In this document: positions 13,277-23,644 of the stretch, one piece after another
Position numbering within the stretch: position 1 is the first letter of the stretch
Layout of the letters: each line of letters starts with the position of its first letter
Assembly (NCBI GenBank): GCA_023101725.1
Contig: JALJCO010009058.1
Span: forward strand, 124,001-188,000
Direction: 5' to 3'
Length of the DNA stretch: 64,000 bases
From: Atherinomorus stipes
Taxonomy: Eukaryota > Chordata > Actinopteri > Atheriniformes > Atherinidae
Notes under the pieces: generated by a model
Databases searched by the model: none
Told to the model about the DNA's origin: nothing
Seen by the model: only the letters and a program-made list of their open reading frames with translations
Translations under genes and position numbers: made by a program

Positions 13277-13380
13277 GGGGTAGTGGGTAGGCGATGGTTT
13301 GGGATCGGGCCAACATCTTTTCTTTCAAATACCCACCCATACCAATAGATGTCAGTAATTCTTACATACGGTACCTTTAA

Positions 13381-14714
13381 ACTTTATTTATCTGTCTTTG
13401 ATGCCAACAGAACAAATCATATGACAACATGAAGTCTCGCTCCAACCAAATCTCTCTGCTCTGTAAAGAACAAACACATCCTGCATCCTAATTCTGGATT
13501 TCTCTGGACTTTGGAAGCTTCATTTTAAAAACCACACAATGAAAATGTGCAACATTTCTTTTCAACCTGAGTAGAGAATGTAGAAACAGGAAAATATGCA
13601 GCTCTGACTTCCAGCTGCTGTTTGTCACGTAAATAATCCTGGAACAGTGGAGATAAAGACACAAGACAACATATCTGGAATATGCTTTCCTCTACTGACC
13701 ACTGGAGATCCACCTCCCGCTGAGTCAGTATGTTGGACCATCTGTCATCCATATAATTTAAAGTTTACAGAATTATAATATGATAACATTTAATGTCACG
13801 TCAGTTAAACATTACCATCATTTAACCAGTTACTGAACAGCTGCTGGTTATCCGGCAGGAGGTGGATTTCCTTTTTGTATCAAGCTTTACAGGCTGGTGA
13901 GCATCCACCACTATCACACCTTGCTTATTTTCTCTAGAAGCACATAAATGGGAGCAGGATGATTAAATCCTCGTTTGAGGGAATAACTCTTCCTCTGCCG
14001 GAGGCTGCTTTCCCTCTCTCACGTGGAGGGAAAACAAAGCAACACAAGCTGCATCACAGGTGTTGTTAAACTTGGAAGAGATGCTGCTCACATGAACCTG
14101 AAAGTCATGATATTGATCATTTCCATGATTAACTGATTAGTTGAGAAGTTGAGCGGCTACAAACAGTTTCTGGTTGGGAAGATGAGGTCCAAGCAGTGTG
14201 ACCTCACCATCGGGTCAGATATCAGACTCAGTCGTGATGGAGAAGCTGTGTGGAGCCTGGTCTCTGCAGGACTGACTTCCTGTGGGAAGGCTGTGAACTC
14301 TGACTGCAGTTTTCCCTCGAGCACAGCTGGACAGTCCAGATCAGGCCAGGAAATCCTGGCCAGATCTGGTCCTGGACTAACGAACAGACCCCAGAAGGAA
14401 ACAGAAAATATCCACATCTACTGGGCTTGTTTATCTTTTAATGTGTCCATGACAGGTTGAACTCGCTGAGGTGCGCGTGCTTTTACCCGCGGAGAGAAGT
14501 GGATCAGACCGAAGTTCACGGAGAAATAAATGACTTTGTTGTTGTGGACGATCGGAGGACAGAAACCTTCATCTTCATCAGATCTCTGACGTTTCGGTCT
14601 GAAAAATCATCCTGTTTGACTGCATCAGCACGCGGTAACACCCAAACGCCCCCCGCCTCGCGCAGACAGACAGACAGACATGAAGGTTAAACACACAGCC
14701 ATGCCGTTTCTTAC
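13381..14714. other. Non-repetitive DNA before the minus-strand candidate exon
   Basis: The 103-aa frame on + (14149-14460) and the 86-aa frame on minus overlap each other and match nothing I know. GC content rises from about 14.2 kb toward the candidate promoter. Confidence 0.45.
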
Positions 14715-14940
14715 CGCTGGACACTGACCTTCAGTCCGGGAACGGCCCGCTGCTCTCCGGTGCTCCCGCCGCAGGAATGCCGCTCCATGGCTGCTGCAGC
14801 CCGGTCTGCGCGTCCTCTGCGCGGCGCGGCGCGGCAGGATGCGGCGGGGAGCGAGAGTCCTGCACGAGACCAGGATGCTGCTGCTGCTGCTGCTGCTGGG
14901 AGGATGGAGTTAACCTCTGTAGATCCACACTGTCAGCCAA
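14715..14940 (-). other. Candidate first exon of an unidentified minus-strand gene
   Basis: GC-rich and CpG-rich DNA with a TATA-like TATTTATAAAAA (minus strand, about 14963-14974) some 30 nt upstream of the expected start. A 5' leader with a (CAG)n run at about 14874-14897 is followed by ATG at 14788 in a good context (GCAGCCATGG). The short ORF begins MERHSCGGSTGEQRAVPGLK and meets donors GTCAGT (exon end 14729) or GTAAGA (exon end 14715). I do not recognise the protein and see no second exon between 14.7 kb and the left edge. It may continue outside the window, or be a false assembly of signals. Confidence 0.4.
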
Positions 14941-14962
14941 CCTCCAACATGCTGCCACGGGC

Positions 14963-14974
14963 TTTTTATAAATA
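14963..14974 (-). promoter_or_regulatory. TATA-like box for the minus-strand candidate
   Basis: TATTTATAAAAA on the minus strand at the edge of a CpG-rich block, correctly spaced from the candidate leader. Confidence 0.4.
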
Positions 14975-15587
14975 GTCTCTGCTTGTCCTGGGGGGCATGC
15001 AGCTGATCAGCGTGCATTTTTAATGCTCCGCTCAGGAATCCACAACCCGTATTTACGCTACATTACCTGAATCACCATCAACCTGCAAGGGCGTTTCCCC
15101 CAGATAACCCTCCAGGAATGTTACCAGGAGGCTCCCACACCTCTAACCTTCACAAAGGTTGCAAAGCCGGAAACCTTCAGGGAACATTGTGTCTCACAAG
15201 GACACAGAGTTGTCCCAATGTTACCTACTGCAGCCTCCATGTTTCCCCTTACAGGACATTTTTCCAACCTTACTGGAAAGTCCTGCAAGACACTGTTCAC
15301 TGGAATTATGCACTTCATTTTTATTTTTTAGGGCTAAAATATATTTTTTTGCAGCTAAAATTTGCTGCATCCTAAAACAAAAGTCGATGTATTGAGACCA
15401 GCGGTGGATCTAGACTTTTATATATGAGAGGGCCATATAAGAAAGAAAACATCTCATGCCACCTTGATGATCTCTAGCTCCAATTCTCCTGGTGTGAACC
15501 CAGATGTCAAGAAAACATTATCAGCAATAATACACTTTTGCCACAGTTTTACAGTTTACATTCCAGACATGCTGCAACATCATTTAT

Positions 15588-15593
<6 letters not shown>

Positions 15594-15653
<60 letters not shown>
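15594..15653. repeat. (TA)n microsatellite
   Basis: About 29 uninterrupted TA units followed by a short (CA)n run. It abuts the left end of a Tc1 element and may have eroded that end. Confidence 0.95.
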
Positions 15654-15660
<7 letters not shown>

Positions 15661-15661
15661 C

Positions 15662-16428
15662 ACACACATACTACCCAAAAAATTAGAATATCCAGAGAAA
15701 GTTTATGTATTTCTGTAATTCGACTTAAAAGGTGCAATTTACATATTGTATAGATAAATAACATCCAAATCAATATATGTCAAGCCTTTATTTGTTTGGA
15801 GGTTGCTGATTAGAAGTTGCAAAATTGGGATTGGGATGCAGACTTCATCTTCCAGCAGGACTTGGCACCTGCCCACACTGCCAAAAGTACAAAATCTTGG
15901 TTCAACAACCATGGATCACCATGCTTGATTGGCCCGCAAACTCATCTAACCTGAACCCCATCGAAAACATGTGGGGCATTGTCAAGAGAAAACTGAACGG
16001 GAAGAGACCAAACAATAAAGAAGAGCACAAGGCTGTGATGGAAGCATGTTTGTCTTCCATAACATCTGAGATTTGCCAGAAGCTGGTAGCATCCATGCCA
16101 CGCCGGGTTAAAGCAGTCATTCATGCAAAAGGGCCCAAACCAAGTGTTAAGTACAGATGCAAGATTTTACTTTAGGAGGCCTGCGTTTTTTGCTTTTAAA
16201 ATCCTTTTATAAATGATTTCATGCAATATTCTAATTTTTTAAGTTTTTGAATTTAAGTTTTTCCTAAGCTGCAAGTCCTAATCAGCAACATTCAAACAAA
16301 TAAAAGCTTGAAATATATTGATTTGCATATTATTCATTTATACAGTATGTAAATTGCACCTTTTAAGTTGAATTACAGAAATAAACGAACTTTTTCAGGA
16401 TATTCTAAATGTTTGGGTAGTACCTGTA
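15662..16428 (+). mobile_element. Internally deleted Tc1/mariner element
   Basis: Inverted ends of about 140 bp (CTACCCAAAAAATTAGAATA near 15671 against GTTTGGGTAG at 16411). Only the 3' half of a transposase lies between them, so the DNA-binding half has been deleted. Confidence 0.85.
15835..16175 (+). pseudogene. C-terminal Tc1 transposase fragment
   Basis: One frame gives DFIFQQDLAPAHTAKS (second catalytic Asp region). After a frameshift near 15925 the next frame gives LDWPANSSNLNPIENMWG (Glu region), continuing to a stop at 16175. The N-terminal helix-turn-helix half is missing. Confidence 0.85.
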
Positions 16429-17119
16429 TGTGGTAGTGGAGCACAAATATAATGAATAAAGAAATAAGCTATAATTTAAATCATAAAACACAACAAAACT
16501 CACTAATTGCCAAAGTAAAAAAAATGCAATAAATACCACCAAAACCAAACACATAAAACCTTTATTTATTCATTTTCTGTTGTAGTAAAAGCTACAAATT
16601 TGAACACATTAAAATCAGGTTGAATGTACCATAACAACAGAATAATCCATGTGAATTTACTCCTTCTCTTCATGCCCATCATCTGGTGTTGCTTTAGGTA
16701 AATGTGAGCTGAATTTGGCTACCAGGTGTAAGAATTTTGTTTTTCGCAGGGCCTTTATCAGGTTTGTATTTCCGGTAAGTTTAGATAAATAAATAATATT
16801 GTTCAGGTACTTAATATTAACTCAATCATGTGATGTTTTAAAAAATGTCTTCTCAGAATATTACATTTTAACATCAAGGATGTGCCACTAATTAAGTTTT
16901 AAATGTTTATATGAGGATGAATTCAAAAAGGAAAACTTTCTAACCATTTCTTTTATAATCATTTAGTGAGCACTGAAATATTTTGATCATGTAAGAAATT
17001 GTCATGATACAAAGTTTGCAAAAACGATGAGGAAAAGTCTGAAGTCAATGAGAGCTGCAGACGGCTGAACAGTCTTTCGGCATGAAGTCGAAAAAACGCG
17101 ACCTACTGTAACAACAGAC
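16429..17119. other. No feature recognised
   Basis: AT-rich, no exon or repeat terminus found. Confidence 0.5.
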
Positions 17120-18486
17120 TTAAAGGGACTTGAGGCAGGAATTTGAAAAAACAAACAAACATGAATGTCCCTTTTTTTCATACTAATGGGTGATGAAGCG
17201 CTAAATACCAAAAATAACGTTTCCACCCACGCTTCTCTCCGTTGCCTTGAACAGACTGTGTGCTGCAAAATGCGCTGCAATTCGGTGTCCGAATTTCCCG
17301 CGCTGCCCTGCGGACGTGACGTCACATGACGCTACATCCGCTGTTTTGATATAGGATGAAGCCGGTCGCGGTAAATTCAAACACTGTAAGCGATTGTTAT
17401 GGATTATTCTGCCGTCAGCAAACGATCCAGATCAACTGAAAGACCACTACAAAGTATAGAGCTTGAGGAGTTGTCGTCACAGCGTGTGGCCCCGCCCCTC
17501 CGAACCGGCGTTCCGACATGTTCTTTGTACGCTTACTGAGAGCTACGTTGGTCGTGACTGGAGATGCTGGGTTATAAAGTTGAGTGAAGGACAGTGCCAG
17601 CTCTTCGCACAGTCAAGATGATCAAAAAAAAAAAGACAAACAAGGGCGAGTTACGGTTTTTCAAGATCTCCTGTTTGAAAAAAGAAAAAGAAAAAAAAAT
17701 CAGATTGTAAACTGCTGAAGTGACAGGGGGCGCCAAGTGGCTGACAGCTGCAGTCTGAAGGAAAGAGATTAGCAACATGCAGCATGCCGTGTGTTCTCCA
17801 GCTAGTGATCCCTTTGTGACTGATAATTGTGGTATCCTTAAAAACTACTCCGTGATTCTGTCCTTGCAGATAGTTTTAATAATGAGGAATCAATCAGTAC
17901 GATGTGGCCGCTATGAAGATCCTTCCCTCACACACGGCCGTGCTCAGCTGGGAGCAGTCATGTGGAACATGTCATCATGTTTGCAGGAACCAGTAAACAA
18001 TATTCCAGTCATACCAGTGTGTCTGTGAAGATGCTGCTTTGCTGTGAGAATGAACCGGACACTACGACCCTGGATAAGATCGTCCTTGTTTGCTGTGCAT
18101 TTGCAAATGTATGCTAAATCGTTGTTGTCAAGACGAGCACTCAAGCTAACATGAGTTGATGAAAACTCCGGTTACTTTCTTTTATCTGTCATTTACTCGT
18201 GATGTTCGACACCACTGACTGTCTGAGTCTGACAGCTTATTCTGGTCTGTCACAAATCAGACACACACTCATCACTGTTTTCTATTTTATAAATAAATGA
18301 TTGAAACCACGTTAAATATCGTCCTCCTTACATGTTTACTGACAGCTCACAAATGTTTTCTTAACTAGCAGCATAACAGTTAACTGTGTAAAAGGCAAAA
18401 TAACACTTCTCTAACATTAACAGAGCAAAATTACAAATATTACCACGTTACAAACTGATTGTGAAGACTAAATAATTCACAATGCA

Positions 18487-18711
18487 TCAGCCGCATGTCT
18501 CCATGGAGGACGGAGGTAAGCGGTCCAGACTGTCCCACTCTGAGCCATTCAGCTCAGATGGGTCCAGTCCGGATATGTCCCCTAGTTTCTCCAAATAAGT
18601 CTTCTTTGTGCTAGACATTAAATTATTTCTGTACGGCTTTTCTCCTTTGCTCCTTTTCCCTCCAATGTTAAAACTCCCGACAGCTCTCGTTTGACAGTCA
18701 AACCTGTACAA
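18487..18711 (-). pseudogene. Possible N-terminal piece of a YqaJ/SWIM-type transposon protein
   Basis: A 74-aa frame on the minus strand contains KTYLEKLGDISGLDPSEL and SEWDSLDRLPPS. This resembles the YLxKL...GLDPYE...W...D.LP pattern that I associate with multi-copy fish proteins carrying SWIM and YqaJ nuclease domains (ISL2EU-type transposons). A related but degraded sequence lies at about 62.70-62.83 kb. No nuclease domain is present here. The family name is an inference from memory. Confidence 0.35.
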
Positions 18712-18771
18712 ACATCATGGCGGCGCGACTCCGTTTTGCTCAGAATTGTCACGTGACTCCTCAGGCTCTTT

Positions 18772-19250
18772 TGCTGCGTTCCATTTCAACTCGGAAGTCG
18801 GAAATTCCCAGTTCCGAGTAGGAAGTTTCAACTGGAACGCCCCCCTGAAGTCGGATTTCCCACTCGGAAGGTCGGACAACTCTCGCAGCTCCGAGTTCAG
18901 ATTTAAAGATGGCCGCGCCCAGTGTTAGCAGTTTTAGAAGCTTCTATAATGTTACATTTATTTACACTTCTTACTAATATTTTGTTGCATAAATCAGTCG
19001 TACACGTAGTATTGGTTTATATAGATGTAGGGGGAAGCTGCTGTAGTGAAATTCACATTTTTCATGTCGTATATGTGAACTACAACGCCTGCTGTGCCAA
19101 CAACAGCTAATAACAATAGCATTAGCAAACACGTTGTTTTGCTAGGCTGCTAACTGGTTTTCCGACCAGTGAGCTGGAACGCAAGTTGGTCGGGTGTGAC
19201 GTCACCCCCCAGTTCCCACTTCCCAGTTCCGATGAAAATGGAACGCAGCA
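18772..19250. mobile_element. Inverted-terminal MITE, family T copy 1
   Basis: Ends TGCTGCGTTCCATTT / AAATGGAACGCAGCA. The interior is rich in TCGGAAGTCGGAAATTCCCA-like motifs. About 479 bp. Superfamily not determined. Confidence 0.75.
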
Positions 19251-19379
19251 TATAACTACGGAGAGAAAGGTGAGTAAACAGCATCATAGCTTCAGTTTGT
19301 GCACGCTCCCGTGACGGCTTGGCTCGTGGCTGCAGTTACCTGAAGCGCCAATCGCGGCAGTCGCGAGTTTCGTTTCTTA

Positions 19380-19584
19380 TGCTGCGTTCCATTTGAACTC
19401 GGAAGTCGGAAATTCCCAGTTCCGAGTAGGAAGTTTCAACTGGAACGCCCCTTTCAACCGGAACGCCCCCCTGAAGTCGGATTTCCCACTCGGAAAGTCG
19501 GACAACTCTCGCAGCTCCGAGTTCAGATTCAAAGATGGCCGCGCCCTGTGTTAGCAGTTTTAGAAGCTTCTGTAATGTCGAATT
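19380..19584. mobile_element. MITE family T copy 2, right half missing
   Basis: It starts TGCTGCGTTCCATTTGAACT and matches the first 190 bp of the copy at 18772, with a short internal duplication, before being replaced by a family G fragment. Confidence 0.75.
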
Positions 19585-19800
19585 CATGTCGAATTCGGTA
19601 AAGAAACGCAAGGAAACATCACCGGAGGAAGAGAGGAAAAGAAACAGAGGAAGGGACAGAACAAGAGTCAAGATAAGACTGTCTTTTACTGGCTGGAGTG
19701 AGCTTACAGTACAGGTACGAACAAGACGGATGCTAGTTTAGCCGCCGATAGGGGGCGCGTCACTGAGAAAACTGCTGAAAGTTCCGTTGTGTGTCTTTAA
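19585..19800. mobile_element. Family G MITE, truncated copy
   Basis: The right end is GTTGTGTGTCTTTAA, with TTAA at 19797-19800. The interior (AAGATAAGACTGTCTTTTAC) matches 51.44-51.63 kb. The left end is lost at the junction with family T. Confidence 0.7.
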
Positions 19801-19817
19801 CTGCTTGAAAGAGAGGG

Positions 19818-20026
19818 GTCTATCTGCGGCTCGCAAGACAGGGGCGTGTCATAGAGCGGGCGTGTCGTAGTGTCAAGTTACTCGACGACACGCCCACCAG
19901 GCCAATGAGAGCACGGTAAAATCTAGCCCTACCCCTAACCCTTCCCCTAAACCTAACCAGACCCACCCACAATGCGACACGCCCACTATAGGACACGCCC
20001 ACTGGGTTGCAAGCCGCAGATAGATA
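19818..20026. mobile_element. Short MITE with inverted ends
   Basis: TCTATCTGCGGCTCGCAA at the left and TTGCAAGCCGCAGATAGA at the right enclose about 205 bp containing repeated GACACGCCC motifs. It lies just upstream of the candidate trappc11 promoter. Confidence 0.75.
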
Positions 20027-20129
20027 CACTTGCTTGAAACCCCTAAGAAACCCCTGCCCAAGATTGCGGCCAAGCCGACGTACGCTGCGGGTCCGCAGGC
20101 GGCATCTAGTGTAAGTCTTTGCATACTTT

Positions 20130-20445
20130 TATACTGAAAGGATTGAACCGGAAGTACTAGTAAGGTCGCTAACTAGCTAGAGTTTGTTGTTGTTTGAGCA
20201 GCCGCTGCTAACATAGCTTTAATTTTTCGTCAGGTTGAGGTTGACAGTTCTTGACTATTTGTTTACTGGTGACCAGGACCGTTTGCAGTCAGGAGGAAGT
20301 GAAACTAACCGGAACTGGAGCATTTCTGGCGTTTCCTTCCAGCTGCCTCGCCCACTGGCTAGTTTAGCTCCCGGCTAGCCGCTAGCAGCCCGTCCAGTGC
20401 AGCTACCCAGCTCAGAAGCGGTCCACATGAAGTGATGCGGCTGAG
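20130..20445 (+). promoter_or_regulatory. trappc11: Candidate trappc11 promoter and non-coding exon 1
   Basis: A repeat-free, GC-richer stretch with two ETS-like sites (ACCGGAAGT near 20147 and AACCGGAACT near 20308) and no TATA box, as in housekeeping promoters. It ends at a good donor, CTGAG|GTACGC (exon end 20445). Exon 1 of the coding series begins at an acceptor only about 22 nt before the ATG, so an upstream non-coding exon must exist. This is the best candidate I see in the preceding 10 kb. The exact start site is not visible, and a very short upstream ORF (ATG AAG TGA) lies just before the donor. Confidence 0.45.
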
Positions 20446-21061
20446 GTACGCTACCCTTCATGAAGACAACATGTTCTGTTAATTAACCGTGTTTGATACG
20501 GCTTCATTTAAGAGCCAAGCACGAGTGGTTCTGACTCCAGCGTTAGCTTCGTCTGCTTCATTCCGCTTTCCTGTCAGAACATGATGGTGTTGAGTGTGAC
20601 GGCCGGACAACAGGGTGTCATTTAGTCCGTGAATGTTGTACAGATTTGTACATGAATGGCAGGTATGTTGAAACACGTAGACTGCTGGAGCTGACATGAT
20701 TCCAGTTTGCAGCCTGTAAACAACCAGCTGCAGCTCCGCTAACCTTCAGGTCTCGTGACCTGCTCGTTGTTTATTCATAAACCTTGTATGTACGTTCACG
20801 CTTTATTCTGATTTTCACTTGTTTACAGCTCTGAATTACCTTTCTTTTAGGATCTTTGTTATAGTGAGGTTGTTTTAAACATACTTTTGAGGTTCAGGCT
20901 GAAGTTGTAGGAAGACATGACTGTTCCCAGTCAGACCTGTTCAGCCTTATTTATAACAAAGTCAGAGCATTTTGACAGATACAGTCCAGTTAACTGTCGT
21001 CCAGTTGTAATTTTTCAGTGTTTCTCAGTCCATGTCCTCACCCTGTCACTGTCTCAGATGT

Positions 21062-21402
21062 CGGGCTGCCACAATTCGTTGATTAATCAACCCTGTGATT
21101 AATTTCATAATCGACTAATCATTTTGTGTTTATAAGCTTTGTTTTTCCTCTCAAAATTGCCACTTTACCTTCCACTGCCGTGTCTGTCTTTCTGTCTGGT
21201 CAGCTATTCTTTAATAGTTTATTAACACAAATAAACACACACGACCAGTCAAAAGTTTGGAGACGTTTTCCCATGAGATTCAATAAGAAAGTGTCCAAAC
21301 TTTTGACTGGTTCCGTAAATATGCTGCACTTTTCTTAGGTGACTAATTGACAAAATAACTGGTGACTAATTGATTATCAGAATAATCGTTTGTGGCAGCC
21401 CA
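21062..21402. mobile_element. hAT-like MITE carrying a 70-bp hairpin insertion
   Basis: Inverted ends GGGCTGCCACAA / TTGTGGCAGCCC. Inside, at 21241-21313, lies a near-perfect short hairpin with ends CCAGTCAAAAGTTTGGAGAC / GTCCAAACTTTTGACTGG, which resemble Tc1/mariner termini. Confidence 0.7.
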
Positions 21403-21826
21403 CACAGGGCTGTATGCTTAGCTTTTTCACTAGGAGCACTAGTGCTCCCAAATGAAAAAATTTAGTAGCACTATGAATTTTCTTAAATAGCACATTTAAA
21501 TGGTAATAATAATAATTAACATTAGCCCAGGCAATAGGCCCAATGATGCATTACACCGAGAAACAAACAGTTTTAAATACAGAGAACTTCCCTGTCCCAC
21601 AGTTTTTGGTGTCCAGTCACCTGATACACTTGGCTGTGTCCATCCAGCGGTCCACAGTAGGACTTGGTCCGGGTCAGGTGGGCTTTGGTATGGGTGTTGA
21701 TTTTACATTATGCATTGTTGTTAAAAAGGGCACCAAACAAGTGTTACAGCAAAACCTGTGACCCATGAAAACCTATGACTGTAGGGGGCGATAACACCTG
21801 CTCCCTGATTATTCTTCTGCAGATAC

Positions 21827-22512
21827 TTAACAGTTGAATATGTAATACTGACAGAATAGCGACATCACGTGTGTCTCGGTTGTAGTTGCAATGGCAGAAA
21901 AGCAACTCCAGCTGCTGGGATGCCAGGCTCACTGCCGATACGCAAGTGACCAACAGTCTGCAGCATGTTTAACAAGTAACACAGAGGAGTTTATAACTGA
22001 CAGCAAACGTTAGCCACATTAGCAAACAAGCTAGCTTACCGATCCAAGAGGAAAGTCACCATTTCCGTGCTTTGACGCCATGGAAAACGTTTATGTGGGT
22101 CCATTTAGTGAAGTCTTCACCTAAAGTTTCTCCACGTTTTGCTCTTTTCAGGTCACTCCTCCTCAGAAACAGATAATATCTGCAGGGCTCTGAAGCAGCT
22201 GCTTCACTCGCCGTCTCCACTGTTTTACCCTGTACCAGCCTAACTGTGCCCAAAATATTGTTTCCACACAGAGCTCATATTTGGCAACCCACAATGGGGG
22301 TGTGTATTGGCTTATAGTGGTAAATATAATGCCATTATCGAACTTGTTAAAATTTATATTATAATTATTTTTAGGCTAAATATAATTTTTTTAGGAAATG
22401 TTGTACTTTCATTCTGTACCCCCCCCCCCCCCCCCCCAAACTACATGTGGAGGTATTATTTTTAAAAAAAAAATATAGCTATTGATAAAAATGTTCCATA
22501 TTCAACCTTTAA
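21827..22512. mobile_element. TTAA-type MITE, family R copy 2, inverted relative to copy 1
   Basis: TTAA at both ends (21827-21830 and 22509-22512) with inverted termini CAGTTGAATATG / CATATTCAACCT. It contains an expanded poly-C run near 22420-22437 where copy 1 has poly-G. It lies in trappc11 intron 1. Confidence 0.78.
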
Positions 22513-23640
22513 CTGTCAGCAGCAGGTAATCTCTTCATTTAATCTTTGTTAAATAGCAATATAGCGAGAAGTTGCCATGTGAACCGCCATAACTGTTCTC
22601 ATGACTGCAAAGGTTCTCATAAAAAAACAGAGACTCATTATTGGTTTCACTACATGGAAGAAAAGCTGTACGAGCCATGCTAACGATGTAAAACAGACGT
22701 CTAGATTGCAGCTGCAACCAAACATCACCTTCAGTCAGAAAATCTCCCAGATATATTATTATTGATATAATGATGATGACGATGATAATAATAATGATAA
22801 TAATAATGATAATTTATTATTATTATTATTATTATTATCATTATTATTTTAAGCCCGCAAAGATACTTACAAAGCTAAGTTTTGACATCACCGGTTTGGT
22901 TGGCGCGGCTCTGAAGAGGGAACCTGCTGAGCTCTACTAACGGTGTGCGGTATCGGTCCGTACAAACATCACTGCGTAATTCTCCAACTCCGTCCCTCTT
23001 TAAGCCTCTTATTAGAAACACCTCAATTAGCAACACTCATAAATCCCTTCGCGACAGCCCGATGATGATCAGAACAGCTCTGCAGCAGGTTTCTCTGAAA
23101 TGACGTCATAAACTGTTTCTAACCGGGACTCCCCGCTATCAGCGGCAGGTCTGGTTATACCAAACACCGCACTCTCCCTCATCATCCTACAGCCAGGATG
23201 CTTTGCATCTTTCCCATCATATCCCTGTCTCGCTAAACCACTTTTTTTTTTTTCATATTTAATCACCGGCAATTATGAACATTAGTTTGTCTAACATTTA
23301 GCCTACCTGCTGTTTATGCTCCAGCGTCTCCGCTTGGATCTTGTTTAGAGACGGCATGCTGCCTCCGAAATGTCCACCTCCCGGTATAGTAATCCAAATG
23401 TGGAATCAAAATTGTTATACAAAATTCTCCACGCATGACCTGGTCCACGTTGACCTCCTGACAGCAGACAGCCTCCAGCAGCGCTGAACAGCAGCCACTC
23501 CCACAGGTGCAGCCAACCCGCTCCGCTACAGATCAGCCCCGGCTTCCTCTCTAGTCACGCGGCCTACGGACTGGAAAGCATCTGCAACAGGATCTGGATG
23601 CTGGACTGGCCTTTCAGCTTCGCCATTCATTATGTCCATC
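22513..23640. other. Intron 1 segment: trinucleotide-rich tract then GC-richer unclassified DNA
   Basis: 22756-22852 is an imperfect ATT/AAT/GAT repeat, partly self-complementary. 22860-23640 is richer in GC and holds only the weak minus-strand coding start at 23357. Confidence 0.5.
23307..23357 (-). other. Weak candidate minus-strand coding start with a splice donor
   Basis: ATG at 23357 (context GGCAGCATGC) gives MPSLNKIQAETLEHKQQ and meets a GTAGGC donor at 23306. I do not recognise the peptide and find no following exon. Listed only because the start context and donor coincide in a GC-richer stretch (22.86-23.64 kb). Confidence 0.15.
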
Positions 23641-23644
23641 TTAT

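Larger units (their letters stand above)
11190..13305. mobile_element. Insertion E in family C, itself carrying two elements
   Basis: This extra DNA in the family C host has partly inverted ends (CTAAACACTACCCC near 11204 against GGGGTAGTGGGTAG near 13277). It contains a hAT-like element at 11574-12599 and a TTAA element at 12941-13272. Superfamily unknown. Confidence 0.5.
9045..13380. mobile_element. Composite: family C MITE interrupted by nested insertions
   Basis: Pieces of one element, intact as 535 bp at 32351-32885, occur here in order at 9045-9289, 10159-10283, 11133-11190 and about 13306-13376, ending at TTAA 13377-13380. Between them sit separate insertions at 9294-10154, 10288-11128 and about 11190-13305, the last itself invaded twice. 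The left tip (about 20 bp) is lost. Confidence 0.8.
17120..19379 (-). mobile_element. Decayed long repeat S, TTAA at its left end
   Basis: The left end is TTAA + AGGGACTTGAGGC at 17120. The expected right-end sequence (seen at 4237-4314) reappears at 19328-19379 but is cut off by other repeats. The interior contains the ORF at 18711-18487 and a stretch (GTCACGTGACTCCTCAGGCT) that recurs inverted at 62.57-62.63 kb. The extent is inferred from these three anchors. Confidence 0.4.

Noticed and set aside
14149..14460. 103-aa plus-strand frame as a gene upstream of the candidate promoter
   Set aside because: An opposite-strand frame of similar length overlaps it, and no homologous family comes to mind.
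15591..15773. Ile-Tyr repeat proteins across 15.6-15.7 kb
   Set aside because: Translation of the (TA)n microsatellite.
23069..23272. 67-aa minus-strand frame as a gene
   Set aside because: No recognised motif, no promoter or splice context, and it overlaps GC-richer DNA where long frames arise by chance.
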